Below are positions 6,996 through 15,121 of a stretch of DNA of 32,454 bases, in pieces. How positions within the stretch are numbered: the stretch's first letter is position 1; each line of letters opens with the position of its first letter. The notes below the pieces were generated by a model. The model made no database searches. It saw only the letters and a program-made list of their open reading frames with translations, and was not told where the DNA came from. Source of the DNA: Pelagibacteraceae bacterium (GTDB lineage: Bacteria > Pseudomonadota > Alphaproteobacteria > HIMB59 > GCA-002718135); NCBI GenBank assembly GCA_018657885.1, contig JABHWG010000026.1, forward strand, positions 1-32,454. The letters run 5' to 3'. The translations under genes and the position numbers were made by a program.

Positions 6996-7910
6996 TTAGA
7001 GAATTTTATCAATTTCCTCTCGATTTGGCATTGAATTTGCTGTTCCAATCTTCGTTGTCGATAATCCTGCAGTAGCACTAGCAAATGAAATAGCGTCCTT
7101 CATATTTTGATTTTCTGTTAATGCTGCAGCAAAACCAGCATTAAAAGCATCGCCTGCACCAGTTGTATCAACAACTGGATTAGGTAAATTTGCTATGGGG
7201 GAAGAAAATGTTTCTTCAGCATTAGCAAAATATGCTCCTTTTTCACCAAGTGTAATGATCACGTTTTTTATCCCCATGCCTAATAACGTTGAAGCGGCTT
7301 TACTTGCATCATCGTGTGTCTCAACAGGATGATCAACATAAAAACTTGCTTCTGTTTCATTTGGAGTGAAATAATCAACAAAGGGAAAAATACTTTTATC
7401 AATGTCTGCTGCTGGTGCTGGGTTAAGTATAGTTTGTAAACCTAATTCTTTAGCTTTTTTAATTGCATACATCACTGTATCTTTTGGTGCCTCTAATTGT
7501 GTTAGAAAGATTTTAGAATTTTTGATAGCCTCTTCTGCTTTATCAATATCACTATTTGTAATAGCGCCTGCTGCTCCTGGAAATACGTTAATAGCATTAG
7601 TACCTGATTGTTCATTGACCATGATAGCCGCTGCTCCTGTTGAATGTTCTTTTGAAATAATAACATTCGAGTAATCAACTTTTGCTTCATCATAAATTTT
7701 AATTGCCATTTCACCAAATTGATCTTCTCCAATTTTGGAAATAAAGTAAGTTTTAACACCTGCTTTAGCTGCAGCAACAGCTTGATTAGAACCTTTACCT
7801 CCAGGACCAATGACAAAATTATTGCCTAAAATTGTCTCACCTTCTTCAGGAATTTTTTTTCCAAAAAAAACAAGATCAGCAACATAAATACCAAGTACAC
7901 TTATGCTCAT
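6996..7910 (-). CDS. rbsK: PfkB-family sugar kinase (ribokinase / deoxyribokinase-like)
   Basis: ATP-dependent sugar kinase, 304 residues, with the layout of ribokinase. PfkB signature 1 is GPGGKGSNQAV (36-45), which contributes sugar-binding Gly, Lys and Asn. The NPAP motif and PNETE (about 183-187) are present. Signature 2 is DTTGAGDAFNAGF with catalytic base D254. Near the N-terminus the sugar-contacting Asp is kept (AD12LVFF), but the Asn that usually sits two residues earlier in E. coli-type ribokinase is Val here. Gene context favours 2-deoxy-D-ribose as substrate: a mutarotase gene overlaps its start by one base, and ALDH and deoC precede it. Ribose remains possible, and the sequence alone cannot separate the two. 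Confidence 0.9.
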   Translation of the reverse strand: MSISVLGIYVADLVFFGKKIPEEGETILGNNFVIGPGGKGSNQAVAAAKAGVKTYFISKIGEDQFGEMAIKIYDEAKVDYSNVIISKEHSTGAAAIMVNEQSGTNAINVFPGAAGAITNSDIDKAEEAIKNSKIFLTQLEAPKDTVMYAIKKAKELGLQTILNPAPAADIDKSIFPFVDYFTPNETEASFYVDHPVETHDDASKAASTLLGMGIKNVIITLGEKGAYFANAEETFSSPIANLPNPVVDTTGAGDAFNAGFAAALTENQNMKDAISFASATAGLSTTKIGTANSMPNREEIDKIL

Positions 7911-8368
7911 TATTTATCTAAAAGCCAAACAGTTCCATCTGGTTTAATAACACCTTTTGTTAAAATAAAGTTACAATATGGTCGTCTCTCGCTTGTTGTA
8001 ATAATGGCATACGTATTTTTGGACTCTTTATAAAACTGTTGACGCTCAAATGAACCAATTTTCCAATAACCTCCTGATACTTCTTTAATTGCATTAAAAA
8101 CTTCCTGATTAGCTTCATTGATTTCATCAGGGCTATCATCTATTTCCATTCTATGTACTGCTGCCGGAACGAAACTATCCAAAGGAAAAGCAGAAAGAAC
8201 AGCACGCATAACAGTTGTCATATCTAAACCATCAAGTCGGTGCACCCGGTTGTGATTAGAGTGAGCAGGAAAATTAATATCAGAGATAACTAGACGATCA
8301 CCATGACCCATTTCACGCATTGTTTTTAAAATTTCAGGACTAAGAATAGGATCAATATTAATTAGCAT
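7910..8368 (-). CDS. fucU: RbsD/FucU-family sugar mutarotase
   Basis: Catalyses interconversion of sugar anomers or ring forms, giving the kinase the form it can use. The 152-residue protein starts MLINIDPILSPEIL and has the catalytic-region motif GHGD (H22), then DINFPAHS, and near the C-terminus the SERRPYCNFILTKG segment typical of FucU rather than RbsD. An in-frame ATG at 8404 would add twelve residues overlapping the ALDH gene; the start at 8368 matches family N-termini and is preferred. It lies 14 bases after the ALDH stop and overlaps the kinase start by one base (TAATG). No fucose genes are nearby, so I infer a role on the pentose handled by the neighbouring genes. Confidence 0.88.
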   Translation of the reverse strand: MLINIDPILSPEILKTMREMGHGDRLVISDINFPAHSNHNRVHRLDGLDMTTVMRAVLSAFPLDSFVPAAVHRMEIDDSPDEINEANQEVFNAIKEVSGGYWKIGSFERQQFYKESKNTYAIITTSERRPYCNFILTKGVIKPDGTVWLLDK

Positions 8369-8382
8369 AGTACTTTTATAGC

Positions 8383-10743
8383 TTATTCTCCGTATGGGAT
8401 CCAAATATTTTTTACCTGTGATCCTTCATGTAGAAATTCATTAAGAAACTCTTCAGAATTATTTGACCAATCTATATTGGTATTTATTGGGCACCAATAT
8501 CTTTTTAAATTAAATACAGTGCCATGAATAATAGATGATCGCACTTTTGTATCACTTGAAAAAGCCCATATTCCGTGAACATTTTCATGCTGTGTTAATG
8601 TTTCATTAAGTTCATTTTCTTTTGCTGTTAAAATATTAATCGATCCTGCTGGAATGTCAGAGGTATCAAAAACTTGATACAAAGATGTTGCAATTAATGA
8701 TGTTTTTTCTGAGGGAACAATAATGCTCGCATTACCATTTGCAAAAAGAGAAGAGATAATAGTTGATAAACTAAGAAGTGGTTTATTATCGTTCATGATG
8801 CTTGCCACAATACCTATTGATTCTTTTACAGCCAACGTTAAGCCGCGCATAGGAGGATTATGAATATTACCTTCAAACTTATCAGCCATCGAAGCATAAT
8901 AAAAAATTCTCTCACAAGATTGCTCAAATTCTTTTAACGCTTGATTTTTATTCACACCCGTGATGCTCATTAATAAATTAACAAATGTTTCTTTTCGTTG
9001 TGATAAATTCTCTGCTAAATAAAATAAAATCTGAGAACGATTGAAATTATTTAAACTTCCTATCTTTGATTTTGATGCAGCCTCAACCGTATCTCTAACA
9101 TCTTTTCTGTTAGCTCTAGCAATATCGCAAATAAAATCTTTTTGCGCAGATAACTGATTAAAAGAATACCCGCTATCAGGTCTTTTTTGTTTACCCCCAA
9201 CATATAATTTGGGAGTCGCATCTATTGAAGGGAGCTCGACTTTATTTTTATTTATTTTTTTGGAAATTTTACTAGCTTCAGGAAGAGTGCTATTTTGATA
9301 TGCTCTTATCCCTTCAGCACCACCTTCTCTTCCAAACCCACTTTCTTTATATCCACCAAATCCACAAGAAGCATCGAATAGATTAGTTGAGTTTATCCAT
9401 ATAACACCTGCTTTTATTTTTGGCGCTATATCTAAAGCCAGATTAATATTTTCAGACCAAACACTTGCGGCTAGCCCATAAGGTGTATTATTGGCAATAG
9501 ATACTGCTTCACTAGGCGTTCTAAAGCTAAGTATTGATAAGACAGGTCCAAATATTTCAACTTGAGCTATGAAAGATGATGGAGAAACATTAGTAAAGAT
9601 CGAAGGTGGATAAAATAACCCTTCTTTAGGACAAGCCCAACTTGGTTGCCATAATTTAGATCCTTCCTTTTCACCTTTTTTAACTATCGATTGTATCTTT
9701 TTTAATTGTACAGGGGCAACAATTGCACCAATATCAATAGATTTATCAAGAGGATTCCCAACTCTCAATTTTTCCATTCGTGCCTTCAATTTTTTTATAA
9801 CAATTTTTTCAACACTCTCTTGAACTAATAAACGTGAGCCAGCACAACATACCTGACCTTGATTAAACCAGATTGCATCAACAACACCCTCAACTGCGCT
9901 ATCAAGATCAGCATCGTCAAAAACTATAAAAGGTGACTTTCCACCAAGCTCCATTGTTAGTTTTTTTTCTTGTTTAGCAGTTGATTGAATTATTTTTTTC
10001 CCAACTTCAGTTGATCCTGTAAAAGCAATTTTTTTAGTATCAGGATGTGATGTAATCAGTTCCCCTGTGCTACCGTCTCCAGTAATAATATTTATCACAC
10101 CCTTTGGAATTCTAGCTTTTTGACATAACTCAGCAAAATACAGTGCAGTTAAAGAAGTAAATTCAGCAGGTTTTAAAACAACTGTGTTGCCTGCAGCAAT
10201 AGCTGGCGCTATTTTCCAAGCCATCATCAATAATGGAAAATTCCATGGAATAATCTGGCCAATAACACCAATGGGTTTATGAGTTTTTGTGTCAATTTTT
10301 TTTGCCCAACCAGCATGATAATAAAAATGTCTTGCTACTAATGGTATATCTATATCTCTAGTTTCTCTGATAGGTTTTCCATTATCAATTGTTTCTAATA
10401 CAGATAAAAAACGAGAATGCTTTTGAATTAACCTTGCTAATGCATAAAGATATTTTGCTCTCTTATCTGAGGTTGTTTTAGACCATAAGATAAAAGCTTT
10501 TTTAGCAGCTCCTACAGCGGCATTAACATCTGCTTTATTAGCAATTGATAAATTAGTGAGTTTAGCATTAGTTCCTGGATTAATAACTTGAATTTTTTTT
10601 AAAGATTTAGATTTTATCCATGAGCCATTAATAAATAAAAGATTTGGATTTTCTAAAGAGTTTATCCACGACACTACATCTTTACTGTCTTCTGGTGCTG
10701 GACCGTAAGAAATATTTTTAAAGTTTTGTATAATTTTACTCAT
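8383..10743 (-). CDS. ALDH16-type aldehyde dehydrogenase with a second, inactive ALDH-like domain
   Basis: NAD(P)-dependent oxidation of an aldehyde to a carboxylate. Residues about 30-485 form a complete ALDH domain: N168 in PWNFP, K191 in VLKPAE, E265 in MELGGKSP, catalytic C299 in NQGQVCC, and E396 in EIFGPV. A Lys-rich linker (about 490-505) leads to a second, roughly 270-residue ALDH-like domain starting near LYVGGKQKR. That domain keeps the fold pattern but has no catalytic Cys or Glu motif. This tandem layout and the length of 786 (ordinary ALDH about 480-500) match the ALDH16 family. The ATG overlaps the deoC stop by one base, so the likely substrate is acetaldehyde released by DeoC. 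This is an inference from position. Confidence 0.9.
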   Translation of the reverse strand: MSKIIQNFKNISYGPAPEDSKDVVSWINSLENPNLLFINGSWIKSKSLKKIQVINPGTNAKLTNLSIANKADVNAAVGAAKKAFILWSKTTSDKRAKYLYALARLIQKHSRFLSVLETIDNGKPIRETRDIDIPLVARHFYYHAGWAKKIDTKTHKPIGVIGQIIPWNFPLLMMAWKIAPAIAAGNTVVLKPAEFTSLTALYFAELCQKARIPKGVINIITGDGSTGELITSHPDTKKIAFTGSTEVGKKIIQSTAKQEKKLTMELGGKSPFIVFDDADLDSAVEGVVDAIWFNQGQVCCAGSRLLVQESVEKIVIKKLKARMEKLRVGNPLDKSIDIGAIVAPVQLKKIQSIVKKGEKEGSKLWQPSWACPKEGLFYPPSIFTNVSPSSFIAQVEIFGPVLSILSFRTPSEAVSIANNTPYGLAASVWSENINLALDIAPKIKAGVIWINSTNLFDASCGFGGYKESGFGREGGAEGIRAYQNSTLPEASKISKKINKNKVELPSIDATPKLYVGGKQKRPDSGYSFNQLSAQKDFICDIARANRKDVRDTVEAASKSKIGSLNNFNRSQILFYLAENLSQRKETFVNLLMSITGVNKNQALKEFEQSCERIFYYASMADKFEGNIHNPPMRGLTLAVKESIGIVASIMNDNKPLLSLSTIISSLFANGNASIIVPSEKTSLIATSLYQVFDTSDIPAGSINILTAKENELNETLTQHENVHGIWAFSSDTKVRSSIIHGTVFNLKRYWCPINTNIDWSNNSEEFLNEFLHEGSQVKNIWIPYGE

Positions 10744-11669
10744 TATCCAATCGCTAATTTTTCTTTATTTGCATATCTACCTAAAGCAAAGTGATAGAGT
10801 TGTCTCTCAATATCAATAAGTAGACTGGAAGCACCAATACGCAAATATTTTGGATTGATCCAATCATGACCAAGTTCTTCCATCACTAATATTAAAAATT
10901 CAATCACTGTTTTAGCAGTAGAAATTCCTCCGGCGGGTTTAAAGCCAATTTTTTTACCAGTCATTTGATAATAATGCCTTATCATACGGAGCATCACAAG
11001 ACTGTTATTTAAGTTTGCATTTATCGTTTCTTTACCTGTTGACGTTTTAATAAAATCTGCACCTGCCATCATACAAACCATCGATGCTTTAGCAACATTT
11101 CTAAGTGTTTCTAGGTCACCTACACCTAATATCGCTTTAATATGCTTGTTCTTTGCCACTTTTTTAAAATCTGCTACCTCTTCATAAAGTTTTTTCCAAT
11201 TATTTTGCAAAACAAAACCTCTATTAATAACAATATCTATTTCATCAGCACCATTCTTTATAGACTCAGTGATTTCAATTTTTCTAGTTTTGTAAGATGA
11301 TAAACCTGCAGGAAAACCCGTTGATACAGCAGCTACTGGAATATTATTAGGTAAATTTTTTTTAGCCTCTTTAATTAGATGATGATAAACACAAACTGCA
11401 CCAACTTGTACATCACCTTGTTTCAAACCTAATAGATTCAGAAGATCAGAAGAGATTGGTCTTTTAGCTTTTTCACATAAACGCTCTACTTTACCTGCAG
11501 TATCGTCACCACTTAACGTTGTTAAATCAATTAAAGAAATTGCTTTAAGAAGCCAGGCAGCTTGATATTCTTTTTTGACTGAACGTCTTTTCGTTAATGT
11601 AGAGGTTCTTCTTTCAATAGCGCTAAGATTAACGCGAATATTACTCACTAAATCTGTATCTAGTTTCAT
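10743..11669 (-). CDS. deoC: Deoxyribose-phosphate aldolase (long type)
   Basis: Cleaves 2-deoxy-D-ribose-5-phosphate to acetaldehyde and D-glyceraldehyde-3-phosphate in the cytosol. All class I aldolase landmarks are present: D145 in DEIDIVIN, Schiff-base K208 in DFIKTSTGK, and the proton-relay K244 in GFKPAGGI. The protein is 308 residues, nearer to the long eukaryotic-style form than the 259-residue E. coli enzyme, because of a basic N-terminal extension of about 40 residues (RRTSTLTKRRS). Nine bases separate it from gpsA upstream, and its stop overlaps the ALDH start, placing acetaldehyde producer and probable consumer together. Together with the mutarotase and kinase it forms a plausible deoxyribose route. 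Confidence 0.95.
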   Translation of the reverse strand: MKLDTDLVSNIRVNLSAIERRTSTLTKRRSVKKEYQAAWLLKAISLIDLTTLSGDDTAGKVERLCEKAKRPISSDLLNLLGLKQGDVQVGAVCVYHHLIKEAKKNLPNNIPVAAVSTGFPAGLSSYKTRKIEITESIKNGADEIDIVINRGFVLQNNWKKLYEEVADFKKVAKNKHIKAILGVGDLETLRNVAKASMVCMMAGADFIKTSTGKETINANLNNSLVMLRMIRHYYQMTGKKIGFKPAGGISTAKTVIEFLILVMEELGHDWINPKYLRIGASSLLIDIERQLYHFALGRYANKEKLAIG

Positions 11670-11678
11670 TTATATTAT

Positions 11679-12656
11679 TTAATTTTCTATTGTTAGCGGT
11701 CTTGCCATTAATTTATTAATTTCGTCTTCTATATTAAATTCATTATATAGAATATTAAAAACAGACTCTAAAATTGGCATATCAATATTATTTTCTGATG
11801 CAATTTTTATGGTTGCTTTAGCAGTATAATACCCTTCTGTAATTGCATTTTTATCAAGTTCTTTCTCAAAATTTTCGTGCTTGATATTCGCAATTTTAAT
11901 ACCAAAATTAGTATTTCTAGATTTAGCAGAATTACAAGTTAACATTAAATCACCTAAACCAGATAAGCCAAAAATTGTTTCTTTTTTTGCATTAAAAAAC
12001 ATTGCAAATCTTGATATTTCTACAAAAGATCGAGTAATCAGTGCACTTCTTGCGTTTTCACCTAAATTTAAACCATCTGAAATGCCTGCAGCAATAGCAT
12101 AAATATTTTTTAAGGCGCCGCCAATTTGACATCCTATTAAATCTTCTGAATAGTAAATACGGAATCTCTTATCACTTATCATTTTAGATACCTTTTCAAA
12201 TACTTGAAAATTAGAAGAGGCAAAAGTTGCTGCTGTTGGCAGATCCTGCGCTACCTCATCTGAGAAACATGGGCCTGATAAAATACTTAATGAATTTGGC
12301 TTTATTAAATTTTCTACTACTTGAGATAAAAATAAAGACGAAGTAATCTCAATCCCTTTAGAGGCGATAATTATATCAGCATTTATATTATTAAAATATG
12401 ATTGTGATAATACCTCACGTATTTTTTGACTAGGGAGAGCAATAAAAATTAATTTTTTTTTGCTAATTTCTTCTAAATCATCTGTAGCTTTAACATTATC
12501 ATTAAATATGACATATTTTAATTTAGGATTAAAATGATGGTTATTAATCGAGCTCATCGTTTTTTTATCTCTTGTATAAATTAATACTTCTTGATCACTA
12601 AAAAGTTTTGCTAGAGCGCTTCCCCAAACTCCTCCACCTAAAATTCCAATTGTCAT
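11679..12656 (-). CDS. gpsA: NAD(P)-dependent glycerol-3-phosphate dehydrogenase
   Basis: Reduces dihydroxyacetone phosphate to sn-glycerol-3-phosphate for membrane phospholipid synthesis. The N-terminal Rossmann fold shows GILGGGVWGSALA (glycines 7-9 and 12). SGPCFSDEVA follows the central sheet, the catalytic lysine is K183 in GGALKNIYAIAAG, and the C-terminal domain has GLSGLGDLMLTC and the SRN motif. At 325 residues it is of normal length. Its ATG follows the stop of the upstream FAD oxidoreductase with no gap. The downstream deoC product glyceraldehyde-3-phosphate connects through triose phosphate isomerase to its substrate, although the pairing may simply be housekeeping. Confidence 0.95.
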   Translation of the reverse strand: MTIGILGGGVWGSALAKLFSDQEVLIYTRDKKTMSSINNHHFNPKLKYVIFNDNVKATDDLEEISKKKLIFIALPSQKIREVLSQSYFNNINADIIIASKGIEITSSLFLSQVVENLIKPNSLSILSGPCFSDEVAQDLPTAATFASSNFQVFEKVSKMISDKRFRIYYSEDLIGCQIGGALKNIYAIAAGISDGLNLGENARSALITRSFVEISRFAMFFNAKKETIFGLSGLGDLMLTCNSAKSRNTNFGIKIANIKHENFEKELDKNAITEGYYTAKATIKIASENNIDMPILESVFNILYNEFNIEDEINKLMARPLTIEN

Positions 12657-13769
12657 TTACAATCTTTCCGTAACATATTTAGCTATTGCTAATGAAGATG
12701 TTAAGCCTGGAGATTCTATACCATATAAATTAATTAAATTTTCTATTTTATGGTTTTCAACAGTACTAATTGTAAAGTCTCGCTTTGTCTTATCATCTTT
12801 ACTATTAATTGGTCGTAACCCTGAATAGGCAGGGAATAACATACTTTCTTCAATATCTGGTAAATAGTTTTTTATTGAATGATAAAACTTTGTCTTTAAC
12901 CTCTCGTTCACAGAATAATCATAGGGATCATCAACCCATTCAGCATCTGGACCAAATTTAACAGAATGATCTATTTCTAAAGTTAAATGAATACCAAGAC
13001 TTATTTTTTCTGGAATAGGATAAATCAAATGATTGATAGGAAGTTTTTTATTTAAAGAAAAATAATTTCCTTTGGCTAGATATGTAATGGGTACATATTT
13101 TTTATCAAGACCATCAATACAGTTAGCAATATCAGAAGAAAATATGCCAGCAGCATTAATTAAGTAATCACAAATAATAACGGTTTGATTATGTTGTTTA
13201 TCCTCAACTACAATTTCAAATTTTTTATTTTTAGAAAATATTTTTTTTACTTCTGAACTATAAGAAACCATACCACCATTATTTTCAAACTCACCAAGGT
13301 AGGATTGCATCAACGTATGTTGATCGATTATACCAGTAGAGGGAACTAATAAACCTCCAGAAGATTTAATTAATGGCTCTAATATTTTAATTTGTTTTTC
13401 ATCTAAAATTTCTAAATTTTCAACACCATTTAATTCAGCTTTATTTTTTATTTCAAATACTTGTTCTATTTGTGATTCATCATTAGCTACAATTAATTTT
13501 TTTGTATTAATATAAGGGACATTAAATTTTTTAGCATAAGCATAAAGTAATTGATTTCCTTCAACGCAAAACTTAGATTTTAAAGTATGTGATTGATAAT
13601 AAATGCCTGCATGAATAACTCCAGAGTTTCTAGAACTCGTTATTTGTCCAATTTTATCTTCTTTTTCTAAAATAATAACTTCATTATTTTTTTCACTAAT
13701 TGCTTTAGCAATAGCTAAACCTACAACTCCAGCCCCAATAACCACCGTATTTGTATAAAATTCTTCCAT
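12657..13769 (-). CDS. FAD-dependent oxidoreductase, L-2-hydroxyglutarate oxidase (LhgO)-like
   Basis: A 370-residue DAO-superfamily flavoprotein. The N-terminal dinucleotide-binding motif is VVIGAGVVGLAIA followed by a Glu-ending second strand (IILEKE). The flavin-contact motif SSRNSGVIHAGIYY is the hallmark of the L-2-hydroxyglutarate dehydrogenase/LhgO group. A further FAD motif is INAAGIFS, and the C-terminus has IESPGLTSSLAIAKYV. Members oxidise L-2-hydroxyglutarate to 2-oxoglutarate and pass electrons to the respiratory chain; related enzymes act on other 2-hydroxy acids or glycerol-3-phosphate. The gene abuts gpsA directly and is the first gene of the leftward run, opposite the binding-protein gene. 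The family is secure, the substrate less so. Confidence 0.85.
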   Translation of the reverse strand: MEEFYTNTVVIGAGVVGLAIAKAISEKNNEVIILEKEDKIGQITSSRNSGVIHAGIYYQSHTLKSKFCVEGNQLLYAYAKKFNVPYINTKKLIVANDESQIEQVFEIKNKAELNGVENLEILDEKQIKILEPLIKSSGGLLVPSTGIIDQHTLMQSYLGEFENNGGMVSYSSEVKKIFSKNKKFEIVVEDKQHNQTVIICDYLINAAGIFSSDIANCIDGLDKKYVPITYLAKGNYFSLNKKLPINHLIYPIPEKISLGIHLTLEIDHSVKFGPDAEWVDDPYDYSVNERLKTKFYHSIKNYLPDIEESMLFPAYSGLRPINSKDDKTKRDFTISTVENHKIENLINLYGIESPGLTSSLAIAKYVTERL

Positions 13770-13873
13770 TTTTTGGTATTTTTTACTAATTTAACTAATT
13801 CAATATCATTGATTTCTGTACCTTGGAATTGATTTGATCTATATAAAAAAAATTATAATTTCTCGGAGGAAAT
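13770..13873. promoter_or_regulatory. Divergent intergenic region between the LhgO-like gene and the binding-protein gene
   Basis: These 104 bases hold the only head-to-head gene pair in the window, so promoters for the leftward ten-gene run and for the rightward binding-protein gene must lie here or inside the flanking genes. On the + strand a perfect TATAAT occurs at 13854-13859, with TTGATT at 13829-13834 (spacer of 19, rather long). Transcription from it would start almost on the ribosome-binding site. A near-repeat ACTAATTTAACTAATT occurs at 13785-13800. In such AT-rich DNA these matches are weak evidence. Confidence 0.4.
13865..13870 (+). promoter_or_regulatory. Strong Shine-Dalgarno GGAGGA before the binding-protein gene
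   Basis: GGAGGA ends three bases before the ATG at 13874. It is one of the best ribosome-binding sites in the window, consistent with high expression of a periplasmic binding protein. Confidence 0.75.
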
Positions 13874-15055
13874 ATGAAAAAATTACTAGTTGCGGCTATC
13901 ATCAGTTTGTCTTCGATTACAACTGTTGCTTTAGCTGAAATTAAAGTGGGTATTATTCTTGGTTTTACAGGACCAATTGAATCTTTAACTCCTGCTATGA
14001 GAGATGGAGCTAGATTAGCTTTTTTAGAAGCATCTAATTCTGGAAATCTTTTAGATGGAGAGACGTTAACAATTATGGAAGCTGACTCAACTTGTGTTGA
14101 CTCTGCTGCTGCTACTGCTGCTGCTGAGCAAATGGTTGCTGATGGCGTTGCTGCAATAATGGGTGCTGACTGTTCTGGTGTTACTGGAGCTATCAATGCC
14201 AATGTAGCTGTTCCTAACGGAGTACTAATGGTATCTCCTTCTGCAACTTCTCCTGGTTTGAGTAAAGTTGCTGATAATGGTACATTCTGGAGAACTGCTC
14301 CTTCTGATGCAATGGGTGGTAAAGTTTTAGCTAACCTTGCTCTTAAAAGAGGTATTGAAAGTATTGCTGTAACTTACACTAACAATGACTATGGTAAAGG
14401 TCTAGCTGAAGTATTTGAAGCTTCTTTTGCTGCTGGTGGTGGCACAATTACTGCTTCTGCTTCTCACGAAGATGGTAAAGCTGATTATTCATCAGAAGTA
14501 GGTGTTTTAGCATCTGCTGGTGGTGATGCTCTTTTAGTTATTGGTTATATTGATGATGGTGGAAAAGGTATGATCGAAGCATCTCTTGATTCTGGTGCGT
14601 TTGATCTTTTTGTTCTATCTGATGGTATGATTGGTCAATCAATTGTTGATAATATCGGTGCTGACCTTGAAGGCTCATTTGGTTCTATGCCAGGTGCAAT
14701 TTCAAAAGGTTCTGCCAAATTTGGTGAACTTGCTGCTGCAAACGGTATGGATGGATCTGGTCCTTACGTAGGAGAGTCTTATGATGCCGCTGCTATTATT
14801 GCTCTTGCAATTCAAGCAGGTGGTTCAGCTGATAGAAAATCAATCCTATCAAATATTCTCAAAGTATCTAATGCCCCTGGAATAATTATTAATCCAGGTC
14901 AATTATCTTACGGTCTGCAAATGTTAGCAGATGGTAAAGATATTGATTACCAAGGCGCAACTGATGTTGAGTTTAATGTATTTGGTGATGCAGCCGGTGC
15001 ATTTAAGGAACTTGAAGTTTCTGGTGGTGGTTTTGTAACAGTAGGTGCCTTATAA
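13874..15055 (+). CDS. Periplasmic branched-chain amino acid-type (HAAT) ABC substrate-binding protein
   Basis: A 393-residue exported binding protein of the LivJ/LivK type. A classical signal peptide occupies residues 1-21: the basic MKK start, a hydrophobic core, then VALA before EIKVG. The mature N-terminus IKVGIILGFTGPIE is typical of this family, with two lobes following and cysteines near residues 76 and 102 that could form a disulfide. The gene uses GCT and GGT heavily, unlike the AT-maximising codons of many neighbours, and has a strong Shine-Dalgarno and a strong terminator, all pointing to abundant expression. The likely partners livGFHM lie on the other strand beyond the GMC gene. 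The ligand (amino acid, amide or other small polar compound) cannot be read from sequence. Confidence 0.93.
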   Translation: MKKLLVAAIISLSSITTVALAEIKVGIILGFTGPIESLTPAMRDGARLAFLEASNSGNLLDGETLTIMEADSTCVDSAAATAAAEQMVADGVAAIMGADCSGVTGAINANVAVPNGVLMVSPSATSPGLSKVADNGTFWRTAPSDAMGGKVLANLALKRGIESIAVTYTNNDYGKGLAEVFEASFAAGGGTITASASHEDGKADYSSEVGVLASAGGDALLVIGYIDDGGKGMIEASLDSGAFDLFVLSDGMIGQSIVDNIGADLEGSFGSMPGAISKGSAKFGELAAANGMDGSGPYVGESYDAAAIIALAIQAGGSADRKSILSNILKVSNAPGIIINPGQLSYGLQMLADGKDIDYQGATDVEFNVFGDAAGAFKELEVSGGGFVTVGAL

Positions 15056-15081
15056 TATTATTTACTAAATTATTTAATTCT

Positions 15082-15112
15082 AAAAACCCAGCTTATTTAG
15101 CTGGGTTTTTTT
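15082..15112. terminator. Intrinsic terminator, apparently bidirectional
   Basis: The stem AACCCAGC pairs with GCTGGGTT across a seven-base loop (TTATTTA, 15093-15099). It is followed by seven T on the + strand and preceded by an A run that reads as T on the - strand. It sits between the convergent stops of the binding-protein gene (15055) and the GMC oxidoreductase (15122), so it can end both transcripts. Confidence 0.93.
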
Positions 15113-15121
15113 GTGCCCTAA

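Noticed and set aside
7502-7816. A 104-codon minus-strand ORF inside the sugar kinase gene
   Set aside because: A different frame of the same strand within a fully supported kinase; low complexity Leu/Lys/Gln composition.
14100-14130. Run of CTG/GCT triplets that looks like a microsatellite
   Set aside because: It encodes the alanine-rich helix SAAATAAAEQ of the binding protein in frame. This is ordinary for the family and codon bias.
13795-14202. A 135-codon minus-strand ORF, Ala/Ser/Ile-rich, opposite the start of the binding-protein gene
   Set aside because: It lies antisense to a strongly supported signal-peptide-bearing gene, and its composition mirrors the GCT-rich codons of that gene. 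No ribosome-binding site or family motif.
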